DNA of 64,000 bases, from the NCBI RefSeq assembly GCF_030811855.1, contig NZ_JAUSRN010000013.1, positions 1 to 64,000 of the forward strand, written 5' to 3'. Shown here in pieces: positions 15,010 through 23,978 of the stretch. Under the pieces are notes generated by a model. It worked only from the letters and a program-made list of their open reading frames with translations. It was not told the DNA's origin and made no database searches. Positions within the stretch are counted from its first letter, which is position 1; the number at the start of each line of letters is the position of its first letter. The translations under genes and the position numbers were made by a program. Source of the stretch: Variovorax paradoxus. GTDB taxonomy: Bacteria; Pseudomonadota; Gammaproteobacteria; Burkholderiales; Burkholderiaceae_C.

Positions 15010-16194
15010 ATGCCCGCACACATCCTCGTCGTCGGGGGCGGCATCGGGGGGCTTGCCAGCGCGCTGGCGCTCTCCGGCGGTCGGCACCGAGTCGACGTCT
15101 TCGAGCAGGCGGCCGCGTTTGGCGAAATTGGCGCCGGCATCCAGATTGGGCCCAACGTCACGCGGCGTCTCCACCAATTGGGCCTGGCTGATGGCCTTGC
15201 GGCCGTTGCCGCATGTCCCGAGGCATTGGTGGTCCAGAGTGCCGGCAGCGGCGCCGAGCTGGCCCGCCTGCCGCTGGGCGATGCCATGCGCCAGCGTTAT
15301 GGCGCCCCTTATCTTTGCGTGCATCGCGCCGATCTGCATTCGCTGCTGCTCGACGCCGTGCGCGCGCGCGGCATTGGCACCCTAGTGACTGATGCACACA
15401 TCGCGCAGGTTGAAGCCGACGACGAACTGGTGTGTGTCTCGAGCAGCGGCGCGCGGGCCTGGGAGGGTGAGGCGCTGGTCGGTGCTGACGGTCTCTGGAG
15501 CGTGGCCCGGCAACGGCTTGATTCGCCATCGGCGGCCGAGCCACCCCGCGTCACGGGCCACACAGCATGGCGCGGAATCGTCGCCCAGGCCGACTTGCCG
15601 CAGGCGCTGCGTCGCCAACGGATCGACGTGTGGCTCGGTCCGCGCCTGCATGCGGTGGCCTACCCGGTGCGCGGCGGTGCGTGGCTCAACGTGGTGGTCA
15701 TTGCCGAATCCGCGCCCGCTGGCGATGCGCGCGATTGGGACCAGGCCAGCAGTCTTGCCGCGCTGCAGCAGGCCACGGGCCGCAGCGGCGGCGACCTGCA
15801 GGCCTTGCTCGAAGCCATGCCCGGCTGGCGCGCCTGGACGCTCAGCGATCGCGCTCCGCTGAGTTCAGCAGCCGACATGGCCTACGAGCGCGTCGCGTTG
15901 GTGGGCGATGCCGCGCATCCGATGGTGCCCTACCTCGCGCAGGGCGCGGGCATGGCCATCGAGGACGCGGTGGCCTTGGCCGAAGCGCTGGGCGAAGGCG
16001 GGGCGGCCGAGGTGCCGGCCGCCTTTGCCCGCTATGCCGAGGCACGCTGGCAGCGCAACGCCATGGTGCAGGCAAGGGCTCGCCGCAACGGGCAGGTCTT
16101 TCATGCCACCGGCCCCATGCGTTTGGGCCGCGACGTTGCGATGCGCGCGCTGGGGGCGCGGCTGCTGGACCAGCCCTGGCTCTACGGCGGCTGA
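15010..16194 (+). CDS. FAD-dependent aromatic monooxygenase (salicylate hydroxylase-like)
   Basis: A 394-residue group A flavoprotein monooxygenase. Landmarks are the amino-terminal Rossmann motif GGGIGGLASALAL (residues 8-20) with EIGAGIQIGPN, the EALVGADGLWSVARQ segment (DG motif), and the second FAD motif ALVGDAAHPMVPYLAQGAGM near residue 300. This pattern is that of salicylate 1-hydroxylase and 3-hydroxybenzoate 6-hydroxylase; the substrate is probably an aromatic acid, but it cannot be read from sequence. The gene starts five bases after the Feo-associated gene and may be read through from feoAB, though it has no obvious role in iron uptake. Confidence 0.85.
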   Translation: MPAHILVVGGGIGGLASALALSGGRHRVDVFEQAAAFGEIGAGIQIGPNVTRRLHQLGLADGLAAVAACPEALVVQSAGSGAELARLPLGDAMRQRYGAPYLCVHRADLHSLLLDAVRARGIGTLVTDAHIAQVEADDELVCVSSSGARAWEGEALVGADGLWSVARQRLDSPSAAEPPRVTGHTAWRGIVAQADLPQALRRQRIDVWLGPRLHAVAYPVRGGAWLNVVVIAESAPAGDARDWDQASSLAALQQATGRSGGDLQALLEAMPGWRAWTLSDRAPLSSAADMAYERVALVGDAAHPMVPYLAQGAGMAIEDAVALAEALGEGGAAEVPAAFARYAEARWQRNAMVQARARRNGQVFHATGPMRLGRDVAMRALGARLLDQPWLYGG

Positions 16195-16210
16195 TGGCCG
16201 CGCCGGGGGC

Positions 16211-17461
16211 TCAGAGCCTGAACGCCCGCAGGTGCTCGATGCGTTCGGCCAATCCTTCGGCACCGAGGTAGTGGCCGTGGGAGCCATCGCGAACTTCGAG
16301 CAGCGTGGCCTCGAGTTCGGCCAGCATCGCATCGCGTTCGGCAGCGAACGCGGGCTGCACGTCGATGCCGGCCTGCGCGCAGGCATCGGCGATCAGGTGC
16401 GCGCTTGCCGGTGCGCCGCAAGCCGCGCAATTCACGATGGCCGCCACGCTGGGCTCCGCTCCATTGGCGAGCAGTGCGCTCGTGAGTTCGGGCGAAATCT
16501 GGCCGTCGATGTTGCGCAAGGCGTCGGCTGCCACCGGCGCACCCGCGCGCACCAGCGCCATGGCCGCGGCGAAGGCGTCCTTGCCGATGGCCACGTCGGT
16601 GGCCAGTGCGCTGCCTTGCTGCGGGCCGTCGAAGCTAACGCCCGCGGCCGCGAGTTCGGCCACCAGGTCCGCGTCGTCGGTAGCCAATGCATGGTGCAGC
16701 GCCGCACGTGCCGTCGCCGGCAATCTGCGCAGCGTTCCATCCGCCAGCGGCGTGCGCCAGTCGATCACGGCGCGGCAATAGAAGGCCACCAGCTTGTCCA
16801 TCAAGTCGAGATCCAGGCCGTGGTCCTGGTGCCTGTCGTCGAGGTACTGGAGCAGGGCCTGGCCCGAGAAATAGTCGCTAGTGGGCGTGAGCGGGTTTTC
16901 GTCGAGGTGCAGGGCCGCAAAGGCGCCGCGCAGGTCGGGTGCGATGGTGCTCACGCCGTCTTCGTGCAGCGCATGCGTCCAGGCCGGCGGCAGTCCTTGT
17001 TTCCATGCGGTGATGTGCCCGTGCTGGGGGCCGGGCTCGACCACCGCGTAGACGCGGTCGAGGTACTCGAAGCCGCCGAAGGGCAGATGCGTGAGCTTGC
17101 CGCTCCAGGGGCGGCTTTCATCTTCGGCGGCCTCTGCGGCCAACTCCTGTTCATGCCCGATCCAGCCCTGCAGATCGCGGTAGCCGTCGCTGCCGTCCCA
17201 GAACAGCTCCGACCAGCTGATGGATTCCACGTTGCCGTTCATCAGCAGCGACAGGTCGTAGTCGAGCCGGCCGCCGGCCGTTTGCCGCCACAGCGCGGAC
17301 AGCGCCTCTGGAATCGGCCCCGCGCACTGCGCTTCGATCGCAGCGATGCGCGGCTCGGCCATCGGTGGTTGCGCATCGAAGATCACGCGATCCGCGAACA
17401 GGACCACGCCATGTTCGCGCAGGGTTGCAAGCTCTTCGAGCGAGAACTGGACATCGTTCAT
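16211..17461 (-). CDS. SUKH-like (SMI1/KNR4) protein with ankyrin-like repeats
   Basis: A 416-residue acidic cytoplasmic protein. Residues 15-200 look like a SMI1/KNR4 (SUKH) domain: EALSALWRQTAGGRLDYDLSLLMNG ... ISWSELFWDGS, then FGGFEYLDRVYAV and a C-terminal calcium-independent region. Residues 250-380 hold degenerate ankyrin-type helices (ARAALHHALATDDADLVAELAAAGVSFDG and following). SUKH proteins are often immunity factors in bacterial toxin systems, but no toxin gene is next to this one. It converges on the monooxygenase gene. An AGG ribosome site precedes the ATG at 17461. I am confident that it is a real gene, and moderately so of the domain call. Confidence 0.7.
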   Translation of the reverse strand: MNDVQFSLEELATLREHGVVLFADRVIFDAQPPMAEPRIAAIEAQCAGPIPEALSALWRQTAGGRLDYDLSLLMNGNVESISWSELFWDGSDGYRDLQGWIGHEQELAAEAAEDESRPWSGKLTHLPFGGFEYLDRVYAVVEPGPQHGHITAWKQGLPPAWTHALHEDGVSTIAPDLRGAFAALHLDENPLTPTSDYFSGQALLQYLDDRHQDHGLDLDLMDKLVAFYCRAVIDWRTPLADGTLRRLPATARAALHHALATDDADLVAELAAAGVSFDGPQQGSALATDVAIGKDAFAAAMALVRAGAPVAADALRNIDGQISPELTSALLANGAEPSVAAIVNCAACGAPASAHLIADACAQAGIDVQPAFAAERDAMLAELEATLLEVRDGSHGHYLGAEGLAERIEHLRAFRL

Positions 17462-17520
17462 TGGCAGTGCCTCCGTTGTTGTCAATGTAGCGCTTTGTGC
17501 AAACGAGGCAACAAGCCGCA

Positions 17521-18357
17521 TCAAAGATCGGTGCGCAGCTTCCAGATTTCGGGGAACAGCACCACGTCGAGCATCTTGCGCAAGTAGCTCACGCCGCCCG
17601 TGCCGCCGGTGCCGCGCTTGAAACCGATCACGCGCTCGACCGTGGTCACATGGCGAAAGCGCCAGAGACGAAAGGCGTCTTCGAGGTCGGTGAGTTTTTC
17701 GCCGAGCTGGTAAAGCTCCCAGTGGTCATGCGGGTTGCGATAGACGATGAGCCACGCCGCCTCGACGCCATCGCTGGCCTCGTAGGGCTGGGTCCAGTCG
17801 CGCTCCAGGTGGTCGGCGGGCACCGGAAGGCCACGGCGCGCAAGCAGCTTCAGCGATTCGTCATAGAGCGAAGGCGACCGGTAGGCCACGTCCACCTGCG
17901 CCAGCAGATCGACCCGGTGCGCATGCGGCTTGAGCATGGCGGCGTTCTTGTTGCCCAGCGCAAACTCGATGCAGCGATATTGCGCGCTCTGGAAGCCGCT
18001 GGAATTGGCAAGGTAGGGGCGCATTGCCGTGTACTCGGGCGGCGTCATGGTCGAGAGCACGGTCCATGCGCTCACCAGCTGTTCCATGATCCGGCTCACG
18101 CGCGCGAGCATCTTGAAGGCGTCGGCAAGTTTTTCTTCCGCAATGCAGCGCGTGGCGGCCCGCAGCTCATGCAGCATGAGCTTCATCCAGAGTTCGCTGG
18201 TCTGGTGCTGCACGATGAACAGCATCTCGTCGTGCGCCGGCGAAAGCGGATGCTGCGCGTTGAGGATTTCGTCGAGGTGCAGGTAGTCGCCGTAGCTCAT
18301 CGACTTGCTGAAATCGAGCTGCGCCTTCTCTTCGTGAACGATTTTTTCGGTGCTCAT
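17521..18357 (-). CDS. kynA: tryptophan 2,3-dioxygenase
   Basis: A 278-residue heme dioxygenase that opens the indole ring of tryptophan to N-formylkynurenine, the first step of the kynurenine pathway. Family signatures visible are LDFSKSMSYGDYLHLDEIL near residue 14, EMLFIVQHQTSELWMKLMLHEL, the SSGFQSAQYR substrate region and FRLWRFRHVTTVERVIGFKRGTGGT with the proximal heme histidine. Length is normal. It is the last gene of the kynB-kynU-(secreted protein)-kynA group, all on the minus strand, with gaps of 13-16 bases around the gene before it. Confidence 0.96.
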   Translation of the reverse strand: MSTEKIVHEEKAQLDFSKSMSYGDYLHLDEILNAQHPLSPAHDEMLFIVQHQTSELWMKLMLHELRAATRCIAEEKLADAFKMLARVSRIMEQLVSAWTVLSTMTPPEYTAMRPYLANSSGFQSAQYRCIEFALGNKNAAMLKPHAHRVDLLAQVDVAYRSPSLYDESLKLLARRGLPVPADHLERDWTQPYEASDGVEAAWLIVYRNPHDHWELYQLGEKLTDLEDAFRLWRFRHVTTVERVIGFKRGTGGTGGVSYLRKMLDVVLFPEIWKLRTDL

Positions 18358-18373
18358 GATGTTTGCTGGCCGG

Positions 18374-18859
18374 TCATCGCGAGACCACGGCGGTGTAGGA
18401 GGGGCGACCCGGAATCGAGTCTTTCCGGGGGTAGACGAATCGCACGACATCGGTCTTGCGCTTGTAGTCCTGGTAGGTCTCACCGCCGGGAATGCGGCCC
18501 TTTTCGGCAGGGGCATAGCCTGCGGCGCGAACCTCCTTGACCAGCCGGTCGAAAGCGGCCTTGTCGGTCAGCGAGAGCTCGACGCTGTTCTCGCTGGCGC
18601 GGCTTTCGACATAGGTGGACTTCATGAGGCGGACGGTCTCGTCATCGACCATCTTGTCGTATTCGATCATGCTGACCTGGTCGGTCACCGTCCTGTCGAC
18701 GTAGGAGAAGCCCCGGGCCTTGACCTGCTGGCGGAAGGCATCGGGCGTGAGCGCGGCGAAGGCTTTGAGTTGCTCCAGCGTGAAACTGGCCTGCTGTGCA
18801 AAGGCCGGTGCGGCCAGCATCAGGAGCGATGCAAAGAGGGCGGTCAATCGGTGTTTCAT
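18374..18859 (-). CDS. secreted protein of unknown function in the kyn operon
   Basis: A 161-residue protein with a signal peptide (MKHRLTALFASLLMLAAPAFAQ, cleavage after residue 21). The mature part is small, soluble and charged, with SFTLEQLKAFAALTPDAFRQQVKARGF at its start and a repeated pattern of short beta-strand-forming segments. It has no cysteine after the signal and no motif that I recognise. It sits between kynU and kynA with gaps of 13 and 16 bases, so it is almost certainly transcribed with them. A link with tryptophan breakdown is only suggested by position. Confidence 0.75.
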   Translation of the reverse strand: MKHRLTALFASLLMLAAPAFAQQASFTLEQLKAFAALTPDAFRQQVKARGFSYVDRTVTDQVSMIEYDKMVDDETVRLMKSTYVESRASENSVELSLTDKAAFDRLVKEVRAAGYAPAEKGRIPGGETYQDYKRKTDVVRFVYPRKDSIPGRPSYTAVVSR

Positions 18860-18872
18860 GGGTAGGTGCTGC

Positions 18873-20150
18873 TCAGGTCACTGCGTTCTTGCGGTTGAAT
18901 TCTTCGCGCTTCCACTCGCCGGATTCGAGCACCTGCACCAGGTGCTCGACGGAGTTCCACACGTCCTCGAAGCCGATGTAAAGCGGCGTGAAGCCAAAGC
19001 GCAGGATGTCGGGCATCTGCGAATCGCCGGCGCGGTAGTCGCCAATCACGCCGCGTGCGATCAGCGCCTGCACGATGGCGTAGGCGCCTTCACCGCGGCT
19101 CAGGCACACCTGCGAGCCGCGCTGCGCGTGTTCGCGCGGCGTGACCAGCGACAGGCCCTGGCCCGCGCAGCGCTCTTCGACGAGTTCGATGAAGAGGTCG
19201 GTGAGCGCGAGCGACTTGGCGCGCAGTGCGGCCATGGCGCCTTGATCCTTGTCGAATGCTTCGGCGGAAAGCACAGTGTCCAGGCCGCATTCCAATCCGG
19301 CCAAAGCGATGATCGGCTGCGTGCCGCAGAGGTAGCGGCCCACGCCCGGTGCGGGCCGATAGTGCGGCGTGAACTCGAACGGCGCCGCGTGGCCCCACCA
19401 GCCCGACAGGGGCTGCTCGAATTTGCCCGCATGCCGCGTATGAACCCATGCGAAGGCAGGTGCGCCCGGCCCGCCGTTCAGGTATTTATAGCCGCAGCCG
19501 ATGGCGTAGTCGGCATTGCTGTGGTTGAGCGCTACAGGCACGGCGCCAGCGCTGTGCGCCAGGTCCCATACGGTCAGCGCCCCAGCGGCATGCGCCGCGG
19601 CGGTGATGGCCTTCATGTCGTGCATGGCGCCGGTGCGGTAATTGACGTGCGTGAGCATCAGCACGGCAACCTCATCGTTCAGTACGGCGGGCAGTTCGCC
19701 CGCCTCGATCAGCTTGAGCGTGAAACCGCGTTCGCGGCAAAGGGACTCGGCGATGTAGAGGTCGGTCGGGAAGTTGCTGCGCTCGCTCACCACTAGCTTG
19801 CGTCCGGTGTCCTTTTGCTGCGAAAGCGCTGCGAACAGCACCTTGTAGAGATTCACGGAAGTGCTGTCAGTGCACACCACTTCACCCGGCGCTGCGCCGA
19901 TCAGCCGCGCCACCTTGTCGCCCAGGCGCTGCGGCAAGTCGAACCAGCTTGCGGTGTTCCATGAGCGGATGAGGCCCTGGCCCCATTCCTGGGTGACGAC
20001 TTCGGCAATGCGCGCCGGCGCGGCCTTGGGCAGCACGCCGAGCGAATTGCCGTCCAGGTAGATCACGCCTTCCGGCAGTGTGAATTGATCGCGCAGCGCG
20101 CGCAGCGGGTCTTGCGCGTCGAGCGCGCGGCAGTCTTCAAGAGTCGTCAT
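18873..20150 (-). CDS. kynU: kynureninase
   Basis: A 425-residue pyridoxal-phosphate enzyme that cleaves kynurenine to anthranilate and alanine. Conserved features are the YLDGNSLG motif at residues 31-38, the region TSVNLYKVL, ERSNFPTDLYIAES, WDLAHSAGAVP (cofactor-binding Asp) and CGYKYLNGGPGAPAF with the PLP lysine. The HY-R segment and the ending with a GFTPLYIGFEDVW stretch also match the family. Its start overlaps the end of kynB by 14 bases, and the secreted-protein gene follows after 13 bases. Confidence 0.97.
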   Translation of the reverse strand: MTTLEDCRALDAQDPLRALRDQFTLPEGVIYLDGNSLGVLPKAAPARIAEVVTQEWGQGLIRSWNTASWFDLPQRLGDKVARLIGAAPGEVVCTDSTSVNLYKVLFAALSQQKDTGRKLVVSERSNFPTDLYIAESLCRERGFTLKLIEAGELPAVLNDEVAVLMLTHVNYRTGAMHDMKAITAAAHAAGALTVWDLAHSAGAVPVALNHSNADYAIGCGYKYLNGGPGAPAFAWVHTRHAGKFEQPLSGWWGHAAPFEFTPHYRPAPGVGRYLCGTQPIIALAGLECGLDTVLSAEAFDKDQGAMAALRAKSLALTDLFIELVEERCAGQGLSLVTPREHAQRGSQVCLSRGEGAYAIVQALIARGVIGDYRAGDSQMPDILRFGFTPLYIGFEDVWNSVEHLVQVLESGEWKREEFNRKNAVT

Positions 20151-20808
20151 GGGTCGGGTTCAGTGAAAGTTCGCGCAGCACCGCGCGTACGGGGGAGGCA
20201 TCGGCGCTGACCAGCTTCAGCGGCAGCGCGATGAGTTCGTAGTCGCCCTCGGGCACCTCATCGAGCACAAGGTTTTCGAGCACGCGCAGGTCGAGGCGGC
20301 GGATGCGCTGGTGGCTTTCCAGCGTCTTGCTGTCGGCCGGGTCGATGCTGGCGGTGTCGATGCCGATGAGCTTCACGCCCATGGCCGCCAGGCGCTCGAT
20401 GGTGGCCGGTGCGTAGGCCGCGAGCTGCGGGTCCCAGCGGTCGATGGGCATGGCGCTGTAGGTGCGCACCAGCACGCGCGGCGGCAGCTGGCTGGTGATG
20501 GCATGCGCGATGTGCTCCCACTCGATCAGCTGGCCCTTGGCAATCGCATGGATCACTCGGCAAGGGCCGATGAAGGGTGCCAGGTCCACCAGGCCGATGG
20601 TCTGGCCTTCGGGGTCGTAGTGCAAGGGCGCATCGGCATGCGCGCCGACATGCGGCGAGAGCTTGATCTCGCTGACGTTGACTGGGCATTCCGGCGAAAT
20701 GGTCGCAGCCCACCGCTGCTGGTAGGGCGTGTCGCCGGGAAACACCGGCGTGCCTTCATGCACGGGCGGCGAAATGTCCCAGATGCGTTGAGGATGTGTG
20801 GAAGCCAT
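20137..20808 (-). CDS. kynB: kynurenine formamidase (arylformamidase)
   Basis: A 223-residue metal-dependent cyclase-type hydrolase that turns N-formylkynurenine into kynurenine. The signature HVGAHADAPLHYDPEG (residues 52-67) supplies the zinc ligands, and GIDTASIDPADSK is the second conserved block. It is the first gene of the kyn group. Upstream 76 bases separate it from the YkgJ-family gene, on the same strand. The AsnC-type regulator KynR that often accompanies this operon is not in the window. Confidence 0.95.
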   Translation of the reverse strand: MASTHPQRIWDISPPVHEGTPVFPGDTPYQQRWAATISPECPVNVSEIKLSPHVGAHADAPLHYDPEGQTIGLVDLAPFIGPCRVIHAIAKGQLIEWEHIAHAITSQLPPRVLVRTYSAMPIDRWDPQLAAYAPATIERLAAMGVKLIGIDTASIDPADSKTLESHQRIRRLDLRVLENLVLDEVPEGDYELIALPLKLVSADASPVRAVLRELSLNPTHDDS

Positions 20809-20884
20809 GGCGCGAAGTTAGCGCCCGGCAAGGGGTCGTGGTGTCGGTTATTTCCAACACCATGCGTGACGAGATGAACCGGGG

Positions 20885-21193
20885 TCAGTGAGCCAGCGGC
20901 GGCAGCCCGTGCCGCGAGCGCGCCCGCTCGCAGGCGTCGCTGCCGGCCTGCAGCTCGTGGCATGGGTTGGGGCGCCATTCGTAGATGCCGCAGGCGACGG
21001 CGTGGCCGATCTTGCCGGTGAGCGCCGCGCAGCGCATCGGCGTGTGGTCGGTGCCGCGCATGCGGCAAAGCGCATCGTTCACCTCGACCGCGAGGCCCGA
21101 GGGCACGCGCCCGCCGTTGTCGTCGAGCTCATGCACGCTGAAGTCGACGCGGTAGCTGGCGCAGCAGGCGCCGCATTGCTGGCAATCGGACAC
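20885..21193 (-). CDS. YkgJ-family cysteine cluster protein
   Basis: A 102-residue protein with eight cysteines in the pattern CQQCGACC near the start, then C-MRG, C-AL, CGIY-WRPNPC. This is the YkgJ/CxxCxxCC family, thought to bind a zinc or iron-sulfur centre; the biochemical role is unsettled. It lies between argF and kynB on the same strand, 20 bases upstream of the argF stop. A short intergenic gap on either side suggests co-transcription with argF. Confidence 0.85.
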   Translation of the reverse strand: MSDCQQCGACCASYRVDFSVHELDDNGGRVPSGLAVEVNDALCRMRGTDHTPMRCAALTGKIGHAVACGIYEWRPNPCHELQAGSDACERARSRHGLPPLAH

Positions 21194-21213
21194 GCGGCCG
21201 CGCCTTCAGGAAT

Positions 21214-22149
21214 TCAGAGCCTGCCCAGGAGCAGGAACTCCATCAGCGCCTTCTGCGCATGGAGCCGGTTCTCGGCTTCGTCCCACACCACCGACTGCGG
21301 GCCGTCGATGACCTCGGCCTGCACTTCCTCGCCGCGATGCGCGGGCAGGCAGTGCATGAAGAGTGCGTCGGGCTGGGCGATGCGCATCATGTCTTCATCG
21401 ACGCACCAGTCGGCGAAAGCCTTGCGTCGCGCCTCGTTCTCGGACTCGTAGCCCATGCTGGTCCAGACGTCGGTGGTGACGAGGTCGGCGCCGCGGCAGG
21501 CTTCCATCGGGTCCTTGAAGACCTGGTAGCTGTCGGCCGAGCGCAGGCCGGCCACCGACTGGTCGACCTCGTAGCCGCTGGGCGTGCTCACGTGCACCTT
21601 GAAGCCCAGGATCTCGCTGGCCTGCAGCCAGGTGTTGGCCATGTTGTTGCCGTCACCTACCCAGGCCACGGTCTTGCCCTGGATCGAGCCGCGATGCTCG
21701 ATGTAGGTGAAGATGTCCGCGAGGATCTGGCAGGGGTGGAACTCGTTGGTCAGGCCGTTGATCACCGGCACGCGCGAATGGGCGGCGAAGGTGTCGATCT
21801 TGGTCTGCTCGTAGGTGCGAATCATCACCAGGTCGACCATGCGGCTGATGACCTTGGCGCTGTCCTCGATGGGCTCGGCGCGGCCGAGCTGGCTGTCGCC
21901 GGTGGTCAGGTGCACCACGCTGCCGCCCAGCTGGTACATGCCGGCCTCGAAGCTCACGCGGGTGCGCGTGCTGGCCTTCTCGAAGATCATGGCCAGCGTA
22001 CGGTCGGTCAGCGGCTGGTGCTTTTCGTAGGTCTTGAACTTCTTCTTGATGATCGCCATGCGATCGAAGAGGTAGGCGTATTCGTCGGCCGTGAAGTCCG
22101 AGAACTGCAGGTAGTGGCGAATGGCGTTGGGCGTGGTGGCGGTCGTCAT
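21214..22149 (-). CDS. argF: ornithine carbamoyltransferase
   Basis: A 311-residue anabolic ornithine carbamoyltransferase making citrulline for arginine synthesis. Motifs present are the carbamoyl-phosphate site EKASTRTRVSFE near residue 58, HPCQ in NEFHPCQILAD, and the ornithine site FMHCLPAHRGEEV near 270. Its ATG overlaps the argD stop by four bases (ATGA), so the two arginine genes are translationally coupled. Length is typical. Confidence 0.97.
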   Translation of the reverse strand: MTTATTPNAIRHYLQFSDFTADEYAYLFDRMAIIKKKFKTYEKHQPLTDRTLAMIFEKASTRTRVSFEAGMYQLGGSVVHLTTGDSQLGRAEPIEDSAKVISRMVDLVMIRTYEQTKIDTFAAHSRVPVINGLTNEFHPCQILADIFTYIEHRGSIQGKTVAWVGDGNNMANTWLQASEILGFKVHVSTPSGYEVDQSVAGLRSADSYQVFKDPMEACRGADLVTTDVWTSMGYESENEARRKAFADWCVDEDMMRIAQPDALFMHCLPAHRGEEVQAEVIDGPQSVVWDEAENRLHAQKALMEFLLLGRL

Positions 22150-23354
22150 TGCGCTACGGGCTCCGACAGAAAGGTTTTCACCAGGGGCGCGAGGATGGCG
22201 ACGATCTCGTCGGCCTCGGCAATGCTCAGGATGAGCGGCGGCACGAGCCGGATCACCTTGTCGGCCGTGACGCTCAGCAGCAGGCCGGCGTCGCAGGCGC
22301 GGTTCAGGATCACGCCGCAGGGCCGGTCGAGCTCGATGCCCAGCATCAGACCCTGGCCTCGGATTTCCGTCACGCCTGGGAGGCCGCCGATTTCGCGTTC
22401 CAGCGCGCTCTTGAGGTGCTCGCCCACCGTGGCGGCGTTCTCGAGCAGCTTGTGCTCTTCCATGATGCGGATGGTCTCGATGCCGGCGCGCATGGCCAGC
22501 GGATTGCCGCCGAAGGTGGTGCCATGGTTGCCAGGGCCGAAGATGTTGGCGGCCTTGGGGCCAGCCACCACGGCGCCGATCGGCACGCCCGAGCCCAGGC
22601 CCTTGGCCAGCGGCATCACGTCGGGTTTGATACCGGCCCACTGGTGCGCGAACCACTTGCCGGTGCGGCCCATGCCGCATTGCACTTCGTCGATCATCAT
22701 GAGCCAGTCGCGGGCGTCGCACAGGGCGCGCACCTGCTTCAGATATTCCCAGCGCATCGGATTGATGCCGCCTTCGCCCTGGATGGTTTCGAAGAACACC
22801 GCCACCACGTTCGGGTTGCCCTCGGTGGCTTTCTTGAGCGCTTCGATGTCGTTCAGCGGCACGCGGATGAAGCCCTCGACCAGCGGGCCGAAGCCGGCCT
22901 GAACCTTCGGGTTGCCGGTGGCCGACAGGGTCGCAATGCTGCGGCCATGGAACGCGGCTTCGTACACCACGATTTCGGGTCGCTCGATGCCCTTGTCATG
23001 GCCGAACTTGCGCGCCAGCTTCAGGGCGGCTTCATTGGCTTCCAGGCCCGTGCAGCAGAAAAAGGCGTTGGTCAGGCCCGACAGCTCGGTCAGCTTGGTG
23101 GCCAGCTGTTCCTGCCCGGGCACGTGGTAATAGTTGGAGCTGTGGATCAGCTTGCTGATCTGGTCCTGCAGCGCGGGCACCAGCTCGGGGTGGTTGTGGC
23201 CCAGGGTGTTCACCGCAATGCCGCCGAGGCCGTCGAGGTACGCCTTGCCCGTGGTGTCCCAGACTCGGCAGCCCTGGCCGTGCGACAGCGCGATCGGCAG
23301 GCGACCGTAGGTGTTCATGACGTGGGGCGAGGTGGGCTGGGCGGTAGCGCTCAT
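22146..23354 (-). CDS. argD: acetylornithine aminotransferase
   Basis: A 402-residue class III PLP aminotransferase. It has the family motif KAYLDGLGGIAVNTLGHNHP, the FFCCTGLEANEAALKLAR segment that binds phosphate, the MIDEVQCGMGRTGKWFAHQ block and the active-site lysine in MPLAKGLGSGVPIGA. Pairing with argF identifies the role as acetylornithine (and perhaps succinyl-diaminopimelate) transamination in arginine and lysine synthesis. It is followed by a region divergent from the DUF3579 gene, where its promoter must lie. Confidence 0.96.
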   Translation of the reverse strand: MSATAQPTSPHVMNTYGRLPIALSHGQGCRVWDTTGKAYLDGLGGIAVNTLGHNHPELVPALQDQISKLIHSSNYYHVPGQEQLATKLTELSGLTNAFFCCTGLEANEAALKLARKFGHDKGIERPEIVVYEAAFHGRSIATLSATGNPKVQAGFGPLVEGFIRVPLNDIEALKKATEGNPNVVAVFFETIQGEGGINPMRWEYLKQVRALCDARDWLMMIDEVQCGMGRTGKWFAHQWAGIKPDVMPLAKGLGSGVPIGAVVAGPKAANIFGPGNHGTTFGGNPLAMRAGIETIRIMEEHKLLENAATVGEHLKSALEREIGGLPGVTEIRGQGLMLGIELDRPCGVILNRACDAGLLLSVTADKVIRLVPPLILSIAEADEIVAILAPLVKTFLSEPVAQ

Positions 23355-23515
23355 TCGGGTTCTCCAGAAAGGGAACCGCGGATTCTAGGCGTGCGCCATG
23401 GCGGCTTCATTGAGGATTCCGCATCACAGCAATGCCCGCGGTCCGAGAGGCAAAAGCGGGCCGGATAGAATCGCTTGTTGCACCGCAGCACCCGCTCCGG
23501 GCGCCTGATTCAACG

Positions 23516-23845
23516 ATGATTTCCCCCACTGCCAAAGAAATCTTCATCCAGGGCATCACTCATGATGGCCGGACTTTTCGACCGAGCGACTGGGCCGAGC
23601 GGCTGGCCGGCGTGATGTGCTCTTTTCGGCCCGGCGGCGCGTATCCGGGGAGCCATTTGAGCTATTCGCCCTGGTGCGTTCCGACGACCCTCAACGGGGT
23701 CAAGTGCGTGGTCGTGAACCGTGCCTTGCGCGATGCCGAGCCCATGGCCTGGGATTTCTGCGTCAACTTCGCGCGGGACAACGACTTGCAGGTGGCCGAA
23801 GCCTGCCTGGTCCCCGACGCGCCGGTCGCACCACTCAAAACCTGA
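23516..23845 (+). CDS. DUF3579 protein
   Basis: A 109-residue protein matching the betaproteobacterial DUF3579 family from end to end (ISPTAKEIFIQGITHDGRTFRPSDWAERLAG, LNGVKCVVVNRALRD, MAWDFCVNFARDNDLQV). These proteins are small, soluble and of unknown function. The ATG at 23516 is the conserved start; upstream is a TAGAAT box at 23466-23471 that could be its -10 element. It is divergent from argD. A strong bidirectional terminator follows the gene. Confidence 0.9.
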   Translation: MISPTAKEIFIQGITHDGRTFRPSDWAERLAGVMCSFRPGGAYPGSHLSYSPWCVPTTLNGVKCVVVNRALRDAEPMAWDFCVNFARDNDLQVAEACLVPDAPVAPLKT

Positions 23846-23881
23846 GCCAGCGCTTCCAGTCTCAGGAAGCGATCGGACATG

Positions 23882-23907
23882 AAAAAACCGCCCGAAGGCG
23901 GTTTTTT
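23882..23907. terminator. bidirectional rho-independent terminator
   Basis: AAAAAACCGCC-CGAA-GGCGGTTTTTT is a near-perfect hairpin with A and T tracts on both sides. It lies between the convergent DUF3579 gene and rpsT and can stop transcription from either direction. Confidence 0.92.
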
Positions 23908-23978
23908 ACACTTTGCTGCAGCGCACCCCGATCAAACGGCGGATCGGAGAATTCCGATCCGGGCTTGCCTGACAGGTG

